A stretch of 46,269 nucleotides of DNA, from contig NZ_AUGE01000029.1 of NCBI RefSeq assembly GCF_000426865.1, positions 1 through 46,269 on the forward strand, given 5' to 3'. This document shows, piece by piece, positions 25,306 through 35,561 of this stretch. The first letter of the stretch is position 1. Every line of letters starts with the position of its first letter. The notes beneath the pieces are model-generated. The model was not told the origin of the DNA. It was given only the letters and a program-made list of their open reading frames with translations, and searched no databases. Source of the stretch: Citrifermentans bremense R1. Its GTDB lineage: Bacteria; Desulfobacterota; Desulfuromonadia; Geobacterales; Geobacteraceae. The translations under genes were made by a program, and so were the position numbers.

Positions 25306-25334
25306 TATATCTCGCAATCGGGTCCGTTGGTCAA
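25306..25334 (-). promoter_or_regulatory. Candidate hgcA promoter
   Basis: On the minus strand TTGACC (25329-25334) and GATATA (25306-25311) are 17 nt apart, in an AT-rich pocket between the pyk terminator and the hgcA ATG, leaving a leader of about 70 nt. No ArsR-type or other operator could be recognised. Confidence 0.45.
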
Positions 25335-25353
25335 GCGATTCCAGCACACAGGA

Positions 25354-25393
25354 TAAAAAAAAGAAGGGACAGCAGCGCGCCATCCCCTCTTCT
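25354..25393 (-). terminator. Terminator of pyk
   Basis: On the minus strand GAAGAGGGGAT...GTCCCTTC forms an imperfect stem with a bulge, followed by TTTTTTTT. It lies about 35 bp after the pyk stop and isolates pyk from hgcA. Confidence 0.65.
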
Positions 25394-25428
25394 TCATGAT
25401 CATCGCTCACAGCTATCGCGGCGCCGAA

Positions 25429-26874
<1,446 letters not shown>

Positions 26875-26988
26875 GGGATCTCCTCGTAGGCGGGAATGAG
26901 CGGCCGGCAACGGCAACGGGACTGGAAACCCCTGCGCGCGCCGGCGCCTGTACAAATTACCCGAAATCCTTGCGCCGCGCAATTGCTG

Positions 26989-27585
26989 TTACAGGTTTTC
27001 TCCAATGTTCCCGCCGAGCTCCGCCCAGCGGAAGCACTCCACCGTGTGGTCGTTCACCATCCCCACCGCCTGCATGAAGGCGTAGCAGATGGTGCTCCCC
27101 ACAAAACGAAAGCCGCGCTTTTTCAGGTCGCGGCTCAGCTGGTCGGAAACGGCGGTCGAGGCAGGGACCTCGGACAGGGTGCGCCGGGCGTTTTGCAACG
27201 GAAGGCCGTCGACGAAGCGCCAGAGGTAGGCGTCGAAGGAGTCGAACTCCTCCCGCACCGCTAGAAAGGCACGGGCATTGTCGCGGGTCGAGGCGATTTT
27301 CAGGCGGTTGCGCACGATGGACTCCTCGCTGGCAAGACAGACGAGCTCGGCGTCGGTGAAGCGCGCCACAGCCTCGGGGTCGAAAGCGGCGAAGGCGCGG
27401 CGGTATCCCTCTCGTTTGCGCAGGATGGTGATCCAGGAAAGCCCTGCCTGTGCCCCCTCCAGGGTGAGGAACTCGAAGAGGAGACGGTCGTCGTGCACCG
27501 GCACTCCCCATTCCTGGTCGTGATAGGCGCAGTAAAGCGGATCGCTCCCGGCCCAGGCACAGCGGTTGATGGAGGTTGTTTGCAT
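26989..27585 (-). CDS. tag: DNA-3-methyladenine glycosylase I
   Basis: 198 aa. Removes 3-methyladenine from alkylated DNA in base excision repair. RCAWAGSDPLYCAYHDQEWGVP at the N-terminus supplies a zinc-ligand Cys and the conserved YHDxEWG motif; LTLEGAQAGLSWITILRKRE contains the substrate-pocket segment; SRDLKKRGFRFVGSTICYAFMQAVGMVNDH, with the final VNDHTVECF, supplies the remaining zinc ligands. Length matches E. coli Tag (187 aa). No helix-hairpin-helix partner nearby; single gene. Confidence 0.95.
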   Translation of the reverse strand: MQTTSINRCAWAGSDPLYCAYHDQEWGVPVHDDRLLFEFLTLEGAQAGLSWITILRKREGYRRAFAAFDPEAVARFTDAELVCLASEESIVRNRLKIASTRDNARAFLAVREEFDSFDAYLWRFVDGLPLQNARRTLSEVPASTAVSDQLSRDLKKRGFRFVGSTICYAFMQAVGMVNDHTVECFRWAELGGNIGENL

Positions 27586-27598
27586 GGATCTCCCGGAA

Positions 27599-27760
27599 GG
27601 TCAATCGACAATTGATAATTGACAATTGACGATGAAAAGCGCAAGCGAAGTGCTTCAATTGACAATGCCCCCCCGTCGTAGCAGTTTGGACTGGCGCAGA
27701 AGGCATCAAAGTGACAATGGACAAAAGGCAACAAAGCGTTGTCCTTTGTCCATTGTCAAT
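27599..27760. repeat. TTGACAATT repeat cluster and 21-bp hairpin
   Basis: Several ATTGACAATT-type 10-bp units lie at 27604-27632 and 27656-27665. At 27713-27733 a TGACAATGGACAAA arm pairs over about 21 bp (two mismatches or wobbles) with 27739-27759. The hairpin is just past the stop of the minus-strand secreted protein gene and may mark its mRNA end. There is no T-run. Confidence 0.65.
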
Positions 27761-27768
27761 TGCATCAC

Positions 27769-28470
27769 TTAGTCGCGCCCGCGGCGCTCCCCGTCGGCGC
27801 GCCTGTCGTCGCGGCGGTCTTCCCTATCCTGGCGTTTCTCCTCGCGGCGCTGCTCCTTGTCGTAGCGCTTCTCCTCATGGCGCTGCTCCTTGTCGTAGCG
27901 CTTCTCCTCACGGCGCCGCTCCTTGTCGAAGTGCTTGTCCTCGCGATGCGCGGCTTTCCAGTATCCCCTGTCGGAGCGGTGCCGGCCCGGGTAGTGATCG
28001 CGGTCACGCTGGTAGACCACGTATTCCCTGGTGCGGTACTCCCTGATCCGGTCGATCCGGTGCCGGCGCATCGGGGGGGGAAGTTGGCGGTAGCTGACCG
28101 GAATCCAGCGCCCACGGCTGCTGTAGGACCTGAGCCAGCGGCCGTCCCGGAACATGTAGTAGCTGTTGTTGTAGAAGAACAGGTCATAAGGGACTCCGAC
28201 CGCCACATAGAACCCCAGCGGCTCCGGATAGACGAACTCGACCTCCTCCTCGACGTCGTCGTCATAGTAAGGGGTCTGGGTCACCACGGCAGGAGGCGGG
28301 GCCACCACCACCGCGGGGGGCGGGACCACTACCACCGGGCGCGGCTGATTGCCGAGATGGATGTTGACGTCGACCCCGACGTTGGAGGAAGCATAAAGCT
28401 CCTGTGCCGACATAACCGGCAGCGCCGCGATCTGCAGCAACAGCGCCAGCGCAATGCTTTTTCTGGACAT
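27769..28470 (-). CDS. Secreted protein with basic/acidic repeat tail, riboswitch-controlled
   Basis: 233 aa with AAAAGGAG before the ATG. The signal peptide ends near PVMSA. A Val/Pro-rich stretch (PRPVVVVPPPAVVVAPPP, 44-61) is followed by a Tyr/Trp-rich small domain (GVPYDLFFYNNSYYMFRDGRWLR) like those of exported YXWGXW-type proteins. The C-terminal 70 residues are a repeat of roughly 11 residues, (K/E)(R/Q)RxEEKRYDKE, extremely charged and probably helical or disordered. Function unknown; surface or periplasmic. Expression should be controlled by the riboswitch and terminator 54 bp upstream, linking it to cyclic-dinucleotide signalling. Confidence 0.85.
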   Translation of the reverse strand: MSRKSIALALLLQIAALPVMSAQELYASSNVGVDVNIHLGNQPRPVVVVPPPAVVVAPPPAVVTQTPYYDDDVEEEVEFVYPEPLGFYVAVGVPYDLFFYNNSYYMFRDGRWLRSYSSRGRWIPVSYRQLPPPMRRHRIDRIREYRTREYVVYQRDRDHYPGRHRSDRGYWKAAHREDKHFDKERRREEKRYDKEQRHEEKRYDKEQRREEKRQDREDRRDDRRADGERRGRD

Positions 28471-28523
28471 GGGTGTGATCTCCTTTTCTCTTGGATTGCC
28501 TGTTTGAAGGTAGACATTGGGGC

Positions 28524-28573
28524 AAAAAAAAACGGGTTGCCGGCTATCTGGTCAGAGATATTTCGGCAACCCG
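28524..28573 (-). terminator. Riboswitch-controlled terminator
   Basis: On the minus strand CGGGTTGCCG (28573-28564) pairs perfectly with CGGCAACCCG (28542-28533), followed by nine T. The first arm is also the 3' side of the riboswitch aptamer, so ligand binding should prevent the terminator: an ON switch. Confidence 0.88.
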
Positions 28574-28640
28574 GCTGTCTCTGAGAGACCCTGTAGGCTT
28601 TCCGCCCCATCCTCGCGGATGGTTTAGTATTATCGTTATC
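28562..28640 (-). promoter_or_regulatory. GEMM-I riboswitch, probably the 3',3'-cGAMP (GEMM-Ib) type
   Basis: On the minus strand the aptamer shows ACTAAACCATCC, a GCGA tetraloop, GGATGGGGCGGAAAGCC, a second stem GGGTCTC/GAGAC and the receptor CAGCCGGGTTGCCG. This is the GEMM-I layout (compare Vibrio Vc2: AAACCA, then GGGACGCAAAGCC, then GGGGTTACCG). The leading AATACTAAACC resembles the Geobacter GEMM-Ib variants that prefer cGAMP over c-di-GMP; I compare these from memory, so ligand choice needs testing. It precedes the secreted protein gene at 27769. Confidence 0.85.
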
Positions 28641-28712
28641 TTCCTGGGGAGCGCTTGCTGTCCGCGCCGCTCCGACCTCGGCACGCAATACCGTGCCTCC
28701 CGCCGACTAGAC

Positions 28713-28741
28713 CTTTAACCAGAAGCTGCCGAAAAAGTCAA
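28713..28741 (-). promoter_or_regulatory. Candidate promoter of the riboswitch transcript
   Basis: On the minus strand TTGACT (28736-28741) and TTAAAG (28713-28718) are 17 nt apart. The leader between it and the aptamer contains the stem GGCACG/CGTGCC. Confidence 0.4.
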
Positions 28742-28747
28742 ACAAAA

Positions 28748-28860
28748 TTAAGCATGCCGGATCAGGATACGCGTCCGCCTTTCCTGCCGCAACGGCACGG
28801 TGACGGTCACCTCGGTCCCCTTCCCCGCCGTGGCGCTTGACGATGCCGTAGCTCACGCCC
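28748..28860 (-). pseudogene. Remnant of a histidine kinase ATPase domain
   Basis: On the minus strand GVSYGIVKRHGGE, then after a frame change GKGTEVTVTVPLRQE and a stop at 28748. These match the G2-box region and last strands of HATPase domains, but the roughly 10 residues between them are missing. It is the eroded 3' end of a kinase gene and lies just after the intact hybrid kinase gene. Confidence 0.6.
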
Positions 28861-28869
28861 CCGCCCGCG

Positions 28870-31203
28870 TTACCCCTGCGCTGCCAGTTCCTTCAGGAGC
28901 CGGAACAGTTCATGGGCGTCGTAGGGCTTGGGGGAGGCGGCGCAGAAGCCGTACTCCCGGTAGCGGTTCATCACGATGTCGTTGCTGTAGCCGCTGGAGA
29001 CGATGAGCCGGGCCTGCGGGTCGATGGCGAGGATCTGGCGGGCCGCCTCCTTCCCGCCGCTGCCGCAGGCGACGGTCAAGTCGAGGATGGCCGCAAGAAA
29101 AGGGGTCCCGGAGCGGTAGGCATCGCCGTAAAGTGCGGCGGCTTCCTCGCCGTTGGCGCAGACGGTGACCCGGTATCCCTGGGAGGAGAGGACCTGGATG
29201 GCAAGGTTGCGGATCATCTCCTCGTCGTCCATGACCAGGACACCGCGACCCAGGATGGCGGCCGCGGTAAGCGGCTTGGCGGGCTGCTGCTGCGGCTGCG
29301 CCTCCGTGCTGAATACGGGGAGGTAGAGGGTGAAGGTGGTCCCCCTGCCGAGCGCGGTGTCGAAGGTGATAGCCCCGTCGTGCCTGGTGATGATGGAGTG
29401 CACCGTGGCAAGCCCGAGCCCCGTCCCAAGCTCGGCCTTGGTGGTGAAGTAGGGGGTGAAGATGTTGGACTTGTCCTCGTCGCGGATGCCGCACCCCTGG
29501 TCCCGGAAGCTCAACTCGACGTAGCTGCCGCAAAGCGGCGCCGGGAAACCCTCGTGGGCGGAAGCGACGCTCCTGCCGGTCACGGTCAGCATCCCCCCGT
29601 CGGGCATCGCCTGCACCGCGTTGATGCAGATGCAGTTGAAGGCCTGGCGCATCTGCCCGTCGTCCACGTACACCGGAGGGAGGTCGGCGGGAAGCTCGAC
29701 GGCCGCAGTTACGTTGGAGCCGCTTGTGGCAAGCTGCACGCTTTCCTCGACTATCCTGGCGACCGGCACCGCCTTTCTCAGGGGCGCGCCCCCTTTGGCG
29801 AAGCTCAGGAGCTGGTTCGCGAAACCGGCCGCGCGCAAGGTCGCCTTCTCCGCGTGCAACAGCAAAGGGTGCGCGGCGTGGGACTGGTCCAGGTACTTCT
29901 TGGCGAAGGAGATGTAGCCAAGGACCCCGGTCAGGGCGTTGTTGAAGTTGTGTGCGATCCCCCCCGCCAGCACCCCGATGGATTCGAGCTTCTGGTTCCT
30001 GACGATCTGCTGCTGCAAAAGCTCCCGATCGGTCAGGTCTATGACGATGTCGACGGTGCGCGAGCCGGAGCGCTGGTTGCTGCAGTTCAGCTGGCGCTGC
30101 GAGCCGTCGCTGCAAAGCGCCTTCACCTCGTAGAAGGTCACCTGGTTATCCCGCTCCCAGCCGGCGATGGCGGCGCACCTTTGCGCGGCGACCCGGTCGC
30201 GGTAGCAGGGATCGGGACAGACCCGGGAGAGCCACTCGTCGACGTTGCGGGCGTCGCGGTAGCCGATCCTCTGCGCGACGAAGGCGTTCAGGTATTCGAT
30301 GGCGCCGTCGTCGTCGGACCAGATGATCCCCAGCGGCAACTGCTCCACCAGGTTCTTCAGCTCCTGGCGCGCGCGGCTTCGTTCCGCGATCTCCTTTTCC
30401 AGGTCCGCGTTGATGGATACCAGCTGCCTCTTCGAGGCGATCTCGAAATCCATCGAAGCCAAGAGTTCCCTGTGCAGCCGGCGGTTCTCCTCTTCGCGCT
30501 GCCGGAGCGATTCGGCCAGCTCGTTCACCGAAGCCGACGCCCTTCCCGGCTCGTCATCGGAGGTGACCGCGATGCGGGAGACGTAATCGCCGCCGTGGAC
30601 GTTCTTCAGCCCGCGCATCAGCGAGTTGAACGACGCGGTGACCCGCCGCAGCAGCAGGCAGCAGGAAAAGGAGACTAAGAGCCAGCAGCCGAAGGCGAGC
30701 AGGCACGAGTACCAGGCGAGCCTGCGTCCCGCCTGCCAGAGGTCGTCGGTGCCGCGATAAAGACGTACCTCACCGATGCGGTCTCCCGCCGCCGCCTCCA
30801 GCGACTGGTCCTGCGACAGGTGCAGCGGCAGGGTGCGCACCTGCGCCCCCTCTACGATCAGCTCCTCCCCGGCGGGGGGAAGAGCCGGAACCTTGACCTG
30901 CAACTTGCCGTTTCCCCCCACTATCTCCACGCAGCGGATCCCGGGGAGCCGCAGCGTTTCCCGCGCGTACCAGTCGAGGAGCTCCATGTTCTCCGCGTAC
31001 AGGGGAAGGCGTATGGAGCTGGCCAGGGTGCGGGCCTCGAGCCGGAGCTGCTCGGAGACGTGCCGCTTGTCTTCTTTGATCTGGTAGATGACGAAGAGGG
31101 TAACGCAGAGAACGGTGATGGCCGCGGCGAAGAGCGTGAAGCGGAGCAAAAGCTTGAACTGAAAGCTGGAGCGGAAGGTCGAGAGTTTTTGAGAGAGGAT
31201 CAT
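28870..31203 (-). CDS. Membrane hybrid sensor histidine kinase
   Basis: 777 aa from ATG 31203 (GGAG 6 nt upstream). Order: membrane helix (about 22-45), periplasmic sensor segment (about 46-160), second helix (about 163-187), HAMP-like linker, coiled coil, PAS domain (about 280-395), HisKA with the phosphoacceptor His418 in GGIAHNFNNALTG, HATPase with YVDDGQMRQAFNCICINAVQAM and TGLGLATVHSI, and a C-terminal receiver with Asp708 in AILDLTVACG and an SPKPY motif. It lacks an output domain, so it must signal to a separate partner. Divergent from a TonB receptor and PF04392 protein, whose substrate or product it may sense. Confidence 0.93.
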   Translation of the reverse strand: MILSQKLSTFRSSFQFKLLLRFTLFAAAITVLCVTLFVIYQIKEDKRHVSEQLRLEARTLASSIRLPLYAENMELLDWYARETLRLPGIRCVEIVGGNGKLQVKVPALPPAGEELIVEGAQVRTLPLHLSQDQSLEAAAGDRIGEVRLYRGTDDLWQAGRRLAWYSCLLAFGCWLLVSFSCCLLLRRVTASFNSLMRGLKNVHGGDYVSRIAVTSDDEPGRASASVNELAESLRQREEENRRLHRELLASMDFEIASKRQLVSINADLEKEIAERSRARQELKNLVEQLPLGIIWSDDDGAIEYLNAFVAQRIGYRDARNVDEWLSRVCPDPCYRDRVAAQRCAAIAGWERDNQVTFYEVKALCSDGSQRQLNCSNQRSGSRTVDIVIDLTDRELLQQQIVRNQKLESIGVLAGGIAHNFNNALTGVLGYISFAKKYLDQSHAAHPLLLHAEKATLRAAGFANQLLSFAKGGAPLRKAVPVARIVEESVQLATSGSNVTAAVELPADLPPVYVDDGQMRQAFNCICINAVQAMPDGGMLTVTGRSVASAHEGFPAPLCGSYVELSFRDQGCGIRDEDKSNIFTPYFTTKAELGTGLGLATVHSIITRHDGAITFDTALGRGTTFTLYLPVFSTEAQPQQQPAKPLTAAAILGRGVLVMDDEEMIRNLAIQVLSSQGYRVTVCANGEEAAALYGDAYRSGTPFLAAILDLTVACGSGGKEAARQILAIDPQARLIVSSGYSNDIVMNRYREYGFCAASPKPYDAHELFRLLKELAAQG

Positions 31204-31451
31204 GCCGGTCTCCGTAGGCATCTCTCGTGGGCAGGTATGATTGCCGCGTCGCCATTTTCAAAACTGAACCAAGTCGATCCCGCGGAATGCGAAACAGTCA
31301 AGGCCCAGGCAGAGGCGTCACATAACAGCTGATACAAGCACCCAAACAATACACTAAAGACGCGCGACAACGACACCAGCACAGAGATTTTAAGCAGCTG
31401 AACAAGCTATACCAGAAAAGGGTACAATAAATACAGTTAATTTAAATTTCT

Positions 31452-31480
31452 TTGACACAATTGTGCCGAACTGATACCAA
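31452..31480 (+). promoter_or_regulatory. Sigma-70-type promoter of the TonB receptor operon
   Basis: TTGACA (31452-31457) and TACCAA (31475-31480) are 17 nt apart. Transcription from here would leave almost no leader before TTG 31496, which argues for a later start codon. Confidence 0.5.
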
Positions 31481-31495
31481 TAGCGACTGGCGAAT

Positions 31496-33415
31496 TTGTT
31501 CTTTCCAGAAAATCTCCCTGCTGTCAATCACTCTTTGCTACAGGCCGCTCGCTTGAGACGTAACTTCATAACCAAATTACTGTTTCCATGCGCGCTGTTG
31601 TCTGCCGTCCTGGCCGCGGCTCCCGCGCTGGGATCGGGACAGGACGAATTGAGCGATTCATTCGGCCTCTCCGACCCCACTCCCGAGCTCACGCCCTTTC
31701 CCCGCCCTGCCTCCCGCATCGCCGAAAATGTCACCGTCGTCACGGCGGAAGATATCGCCCGCATCAACGCCCACACCGTCGCCGAAGTGCTGCAAACACT
31801 CCCCGGGATCCAGATGGACCAGCTGCAGACGCCGGGGTCAGTCCACTTCTTCCAGGTTCTGGGCGCATCGAGCCGGCACATCCTGGTGCTGATCGACGGC
31901 GTGGCTCAGAACTTCATCGGGTCCGAGAACGTGGCCCAGGTGGGACTCATCCCGGTGCAGATGATCGAGCGCATCGAGGTGGTGAAAGGGGGGGCTTCGG
32001 CGGCCTGGGGATCGGCGCTGGGCGGGGTGATCAACATCGTCACCAAGAGCCCTGCCGCGGACCGCGCCGGCATGGTTTCGGGGTCCACCGGCAAGAGCGC
32101 TACCCGTGACCTGCGCGCCGAGGCGACCGGCAGCGGGGAGCGCTTCGGCTACTACCTGACCGCCGGCAAGCTTAGCTCCGACGGCCTCGTGGCCGGCAAC
32201 GACACCGACATGAACCACGGCTTCGGCAAGCTGAGCTACGACTTTCCCAACGGGGGGGATCTTTCCCTGAGCCTCGACGCGCGGCACAGCATGGTCGGTC
32301 TCGGGGAGTCGCGGCAGCTTGATTTCCACGACACCGGCGCCGCCACGCACACAACCGGCAACCTCTCGCTCAAATATCCCTTGGCGCAGCGCCTTGCTAT
32401 GGAGGCGAACGCTCACGCGGGGAGGCGCGAAGTCGCTACCCGCGCCGCCCGCCTTACCACGGGCGTCCCTCTCAACAACGCCCGAGGGAACGAGGCTTTC
32501 CGGGGAGCCGACGCCGCGCTCAGCTGGGGAGACGCAAACCACGCCCTGAAGGGAGGAGTCGCCTACGAGGAGACCGAGGTAGGGCTCCACGAGTCGGTGC
32601 GGCGGCTCCCGCAGCAAAACTACGAGCTCGCCCTCAGACGGGAATCGGCCTACCTGAACGGCACCTACACGGTGGGGAGACTCTCCATCCTGCCGGGGGT
32701 GCGCCTGGACCGCCTGAGCCTCATGGAAGACCCGGTAAGCTACACCCTCGGGGCCACGCTGCGCCTGACGGATAACACGCTGCTGCGCGGCTACGCGGCG
32801 TACGGCTACAACATGCCCATCGTCAGCAACATCGGCATGCAGAACGGAGAGGTGCGGCGGGACCTGCAGCATGTGCGTACGGTGCAGATGGGGCTTGAGA
32901 GCGCGGACCTACCGTTTGTCTGGGTGAAGACCACCTTCTTCTACGCCGAGGTGAACGTCCAGGACTTCGACCCGCCGGCGCCGCCGCAGCTCAGCCAGCA
33001 GGTGAAGCAGGGCGCCGAGCTGGAGTTGAAGAGCTCTGCCTGGTACGGCTTCACCCTGAGCGGCTCCTACAACTTCACCGATGCCCGCGACCAAAAGACC
33101 GGAAAGGTGCTTTCCGCACTGGATGCGGGGCCGCGGCAGGCGCTGAAAATCGGGGTAAGGTACGACAGCCAACCGGCCGGGCTCTCGGCTACGCTTCTGG
33201 GGGACTGGGCGAAGCTGCACAACCCGGGGCCCTTAGGCAAGGCCAAAGGGGAGTTCTGGGACCTCCACCTGACCCAGAAGCTCTCTCCCGCCTCGGACAA
33301 CTCCCCGGAGCTGTTCCTGTCCTGGCACAACATCTTCAACAGCGAGCGTTACTTCTACGACTTCCGGGCCAACCCGCCGCGCTGGTTCGAGGCAGGGGCG
33401 AGGTGGTTTTTCTGA
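31496..33415 (+). CDS. TonB-dependent outer-membrane receptor
   Basis: Up to 639 aa. The start is unclear: TTG 31496 has no ribosome-binding site, and TTG 31553 would give the better signal peptide (RRNFITKLLFPCALLSAVLAAAPAL). The plug domain follows: ENVTVVTAEDIARINAHTVAEVLQTLPGIQ, VLVLIDGV, IERIEVVKGGASAAWGSALGGVINIVTK, the BtuB/FepA-like signature. The barrel follows and ends with WFEAGARWFF, whose final Phe is typical of outer-membrane proteins. It imports a scarce ligand with TonB energy; the substrate (corrinoid, metal complex or other) cannot be read. Its stop overlaps the next gene's ATG. Confidence 0.92.
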   Translation: MFFPENLPAVNHSLLQAARLRRNFITKLLFPCALLSAVLAAAPALGSGQDELSDSFGLSDPTPELTPFPRPASRIAENVTVVTAEDIARINAHTVAEVLQTLPGIQMDQLQTPGSVHFFQVLGASSRHILVLIDGVAQNFIGSENVAQVGLIPVQMIERIEVVKGGASAAWGSALGGVINIVTKSPAADRAGMVSGSTGKSATRDLRAEATGSGERFGYYLTAGKLSSDGLVAGNDTDMNHGFGKLSYDFPNGGDLSLSLDARHSMVGLGESRQLDFHDTGAATHTTGNLSLKYPLAQRLAMEANAHAGRREVATRAARLTTGVPLNNARGNEAFRGADAALSWGDANHALKGGVAYEETEVGLHESVRRLPQQNYELALRRESAYLNGTYTVGRLSILPGVRLDRLSLMEDPVSYTLGATLRLTDNTLLRGYAAYGYNMPIVSNIGMQNGEVRRDLQHVRTVQMGLESADLPFVWVKTTFFYAEVNVQDFDPPAPPQLSQQVKQGAELELKSSAWYGFTLSGSYNFTDARDQKTGKVLSALDAGPRQALKIGVRYDSQPAGLSATLLGDWAKLHNPGPLGKAKGEFWDLHLTQKLSPASDNSPELFLSWHNIFNSERYFYDFRANPPRWFEAGARWFF

Positions 33416-34263
33416 TGCGCGCCCTGGCCCTATTCCTACTGCTGGCGTTTTGCCTCCCCCCCCTCCCCTTAGCGCAGGGAGCCGAGCTGCTCATCCTGGA
33501 ATCGAGCCGCAGCGCAGTCTACAGCGAGGCGCTGCGCGGCTTCCGCTCAGCCTGCAGGAGTTCCGAGCAGACCGTCGTCCTCTCAGACTACGCCGAGGTC
33601 GACGTGCAGCGACTGGTGAAGGAGGAACGCCCCAGGGTGGTGGTCGCGATCGGAGACCGGGCCCTTGCCGCCTCGCGCAAGGTCCGCGAGCTGCCGGTGG
33701 TGGCGATGCTCTCGCTCAACCTGGGGCGGCATGCCCCCGACAACATCGGCGGCATCTCCATGACCGTCGCGCCGAGGGAGTACCTGAACCTGTTCCAAAG
33801 CCTCGGAGTGAAGCGGGTCGGGCTCTTCTACGACCCGAAGAAGAGCGGGCAATACGTAAAGCGTGCGCAGCAGGAGGCCCGGCAGGAAGGGGTGACGCTG
33901 TTGGCCGAGCCGGTGCGTGACCCGCGCGACCTTCAGGCGAAACTGGAGAGGATGAAGGGGGAGATCGACGCGCTCTGGATGCTCCCGGACGCCACCGTCG
34001 CGACCACGGTGAACATGGAGGCCCTGCTCCTTTTCTCGATGACGCAGAGCGTGCCGATGGTCACCTTCACCAGCCATTACCTGAAAAACGGCGCGGCGGC
34101 GGCGCTCGACCTCGACCCGGCAGACATTGGGGTGCAGGCAGGCGAGCTAGCCTCTTCGCTGCTCAAGTGGGAAACCCACCGCGTCCCCGTCCTGGACCCG
34201 CGCAAGACGCACCTGAAGAGCAACGAAAGCGTGCTGCGCAAGCTGCGCCTGCGGAGTCCCTGA
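33415..34263 (+). CDS. PF04392 ABC-type periplasmic substrate-binding protein
   Basis: 282 aa from ATG 33415, overlapping the receptor stop in TGATG, with GAGGTGG upstream, so the two are translationally coupled. Signal peptide ends near LAQGA. Two Rossmann-like lobes: [12 protein letters not shown], then [43 protein letters not shown], and [11 protein letters not shown], matching the ABC_sub_bind (TrpX-like) family. No permease or ATPase gene is next to it, so it may serve a receptor-sensor module rather than a classical ABC importer. Confidence 0.88.
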   Translation: MRALALFLLLAFCLPPLPLAQGAELLILESSRSAVYSEALRGFRSACRSSEQTVVLSDYAEVDVQRLVKEERPRVVVAIGDRALAASRKVRELPVVAMLSLNLGRHAPDNIGGISMTVAPREYLNLFQSLGVKRVGLFYDPKKSGQYVKRAQQEARQEGVTLLAEPVRDPRDLQAKLERMKGEIDALWMLPDATVATTVNMEALLLFSMTQSVPMVTFTSHYLKNGAAAALDLDPADIGVQAGELASSLLKWETHRVPVLDPRKTHLKSNESVLRKLRLRSP

Positions 34264-34264
34264 T

Positions 34265-35380
34265 TCAGGTCAGGACGGCATGGACCGGGGTATAGGGAAA
34301 CCCGAACGCCTCGGCCACGGCGCGGTAGGTCACCTGGCCCAGCGCGATGTTGATCCCCTCCTTGATGCCGGGGTTTTGGCGCGACGCCTCCTGCCACCCC
34401 TGGTCCGCGAGCGCCACGGCGAAGGGGAGCGTGGCGTTGGTGAGCGCCACCGTAGAGGTGAGCGGGACCGCCCCCGGCATGTTGGCCACGCAGTAATGGA
34501 GCACGCCGTCCAAAAGGAAAGTGGGGTCGGTGTGCGTAGTCGGGCGCGAGGTCTCGAAGCACCCTCCCTGGTCGATGGCGACGTCCACCAGCACCGCGCC
34601 CGGCTTCATGCTCTTCAGCATCTCGCGCGTCACCAGCTTGGGCGCCTTGGCGCCGTGCACCAGCACCGCGCCGATCACGGCGTCCGCCTGCGGCAGGAGT
34701 TCCCTGATGGTGGCGGGAGAGCTCATCACCGGGAAGCAGTTCTTGGGCATGGTCTCGCAGAGGTGGCGCAGGCGCTCCAGGCTCAGGTCGAGGAGATAAA
34801 CCTTAGCCCCCAGCCCGCAGGCCATCTGCGCCGCATGGGTCCCCACCACGCCGCCGCCCAAAACCACGACCGTCGCCGGCGGCACGCCAGGAACCCCGCC
34901 CAGGAGGATGCCGCGCCCACCCTGGGACCGTTCCGAGTACTTGGCCGCCTGCTGGGCCGCCATGCGCCCCGCCACCTCGCTCATCGGGGTGAGCAACGGC
35001 AGCGTGTCGCCCGGCCCGGTGATGGTCTCGTAGGCGATGGCGACCGCCTTGCTCTTCATGATCGCGCGGGTGAGAGGCTCGCTGGCTGCGAAATGGAAGT
35101 AGGTAAAAAGGACCTGCCCCTCGCGGATCAGATCGTACTCGGACGGCTGCGGCTCCTTCACGTGCATCACCAGCTGTGCGCGGGCGTAGATCTCGGCCGG
35201 GGTCGCCACGATCTCGGCCCCCGCGAGCCTATAGGCGTCGTCGGAAAACCCGCTTCCCACCCCAGCCGACTGTTCCACCAGCACCGTGTGTCCGTGGTGC
35301 GCCATCACCTCGGCGCCTGCGGGGGTCATGCTTACCCGGTTCTCTTCTACCTTGATCTCCTTCAGAATGCCTACGATCAT
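34265..35380 (-). CDS. ald: Alanine dehydrogenase
   Basis: 371 aa, the standard length. Converts L-alanine to pyruvate and ammonia with NAD+, reversibly. Signatures: [19 protein letters not shown] at the N-terminus, [26 protein letters not shown] with substrate residues, [15 protein letters not shown], the nucleotide motif [16 protein letters not shown], and [32 protein letters not shown] precedes the ATG. Divergent from an Lrp-family regulator, a common arrangement for ald control. Confidence 0.97.
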   Translation of the reverse strand: MIVGILKEIKVEENRVSMTPAGAEVMAHHGHTVLVEQSAGVGSGFSDDAYRLAGAEIVATPAEIYARAQLVMHVKEPQPSEYDLIREGQVLFTYFHFAASEPLTRAIMKSKAVAIAYETITGPGDTLPLLTPMSEVAGRMAAQQAAKYSERSQGGRGILLGGVPGVPPATVVVLGGGVVGTHAAQMACGLGAKVYLLDLSLERLRHLCETMPKNCFPVMSSPATIRELLPQADAVIGAVLVHGAKAPKLVTREMLKSMKPGAVLVDVAIDQGGCFETSRPTTHTDPTFLLDGVLHYCVANMPGAVPLTSTVALTNATLPFAVALADQGWQEASRQNPGIKEGINIALGQVTYRAVAEAFGFPYTPVHAVLT

Positions 35381-35499
35381 GTTAGCTCCCTTCCCCGACG
35401 AAATTAATTAGCAGTGGGCACGATGGAATTGTACCGCATGAGCTGATGCGCCGTACCCTCGATACGGCAGGAGCATAGCAGAATCCCGGCGGTTTTTCC

Positions 35500-35528
35500 T
35501 TGCGAATTCCACTCCTCAAAGTTTATTA
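35500..35528 (+). promoter_or_regulatory. Candidate promoter of the Lrp-family regulator
   Basis: TTGCGA (35500-35505) and TTATTA (35523-35528) are 17 nt apart, 33 bp before the GTG start. Shared intergenic space with ald suggests the regulator binds here. Confidence 0.35.
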
Positions 35529-35561
35529 TTCGACAGAAAATTCGAACATCGGAGGCATTAG

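Noticed and set aside
28870-30678. Plus-strand frame over the hybrid kinase
   Set aside because: A shadow of the kinase gene; no start signal and no protein-like motifs.
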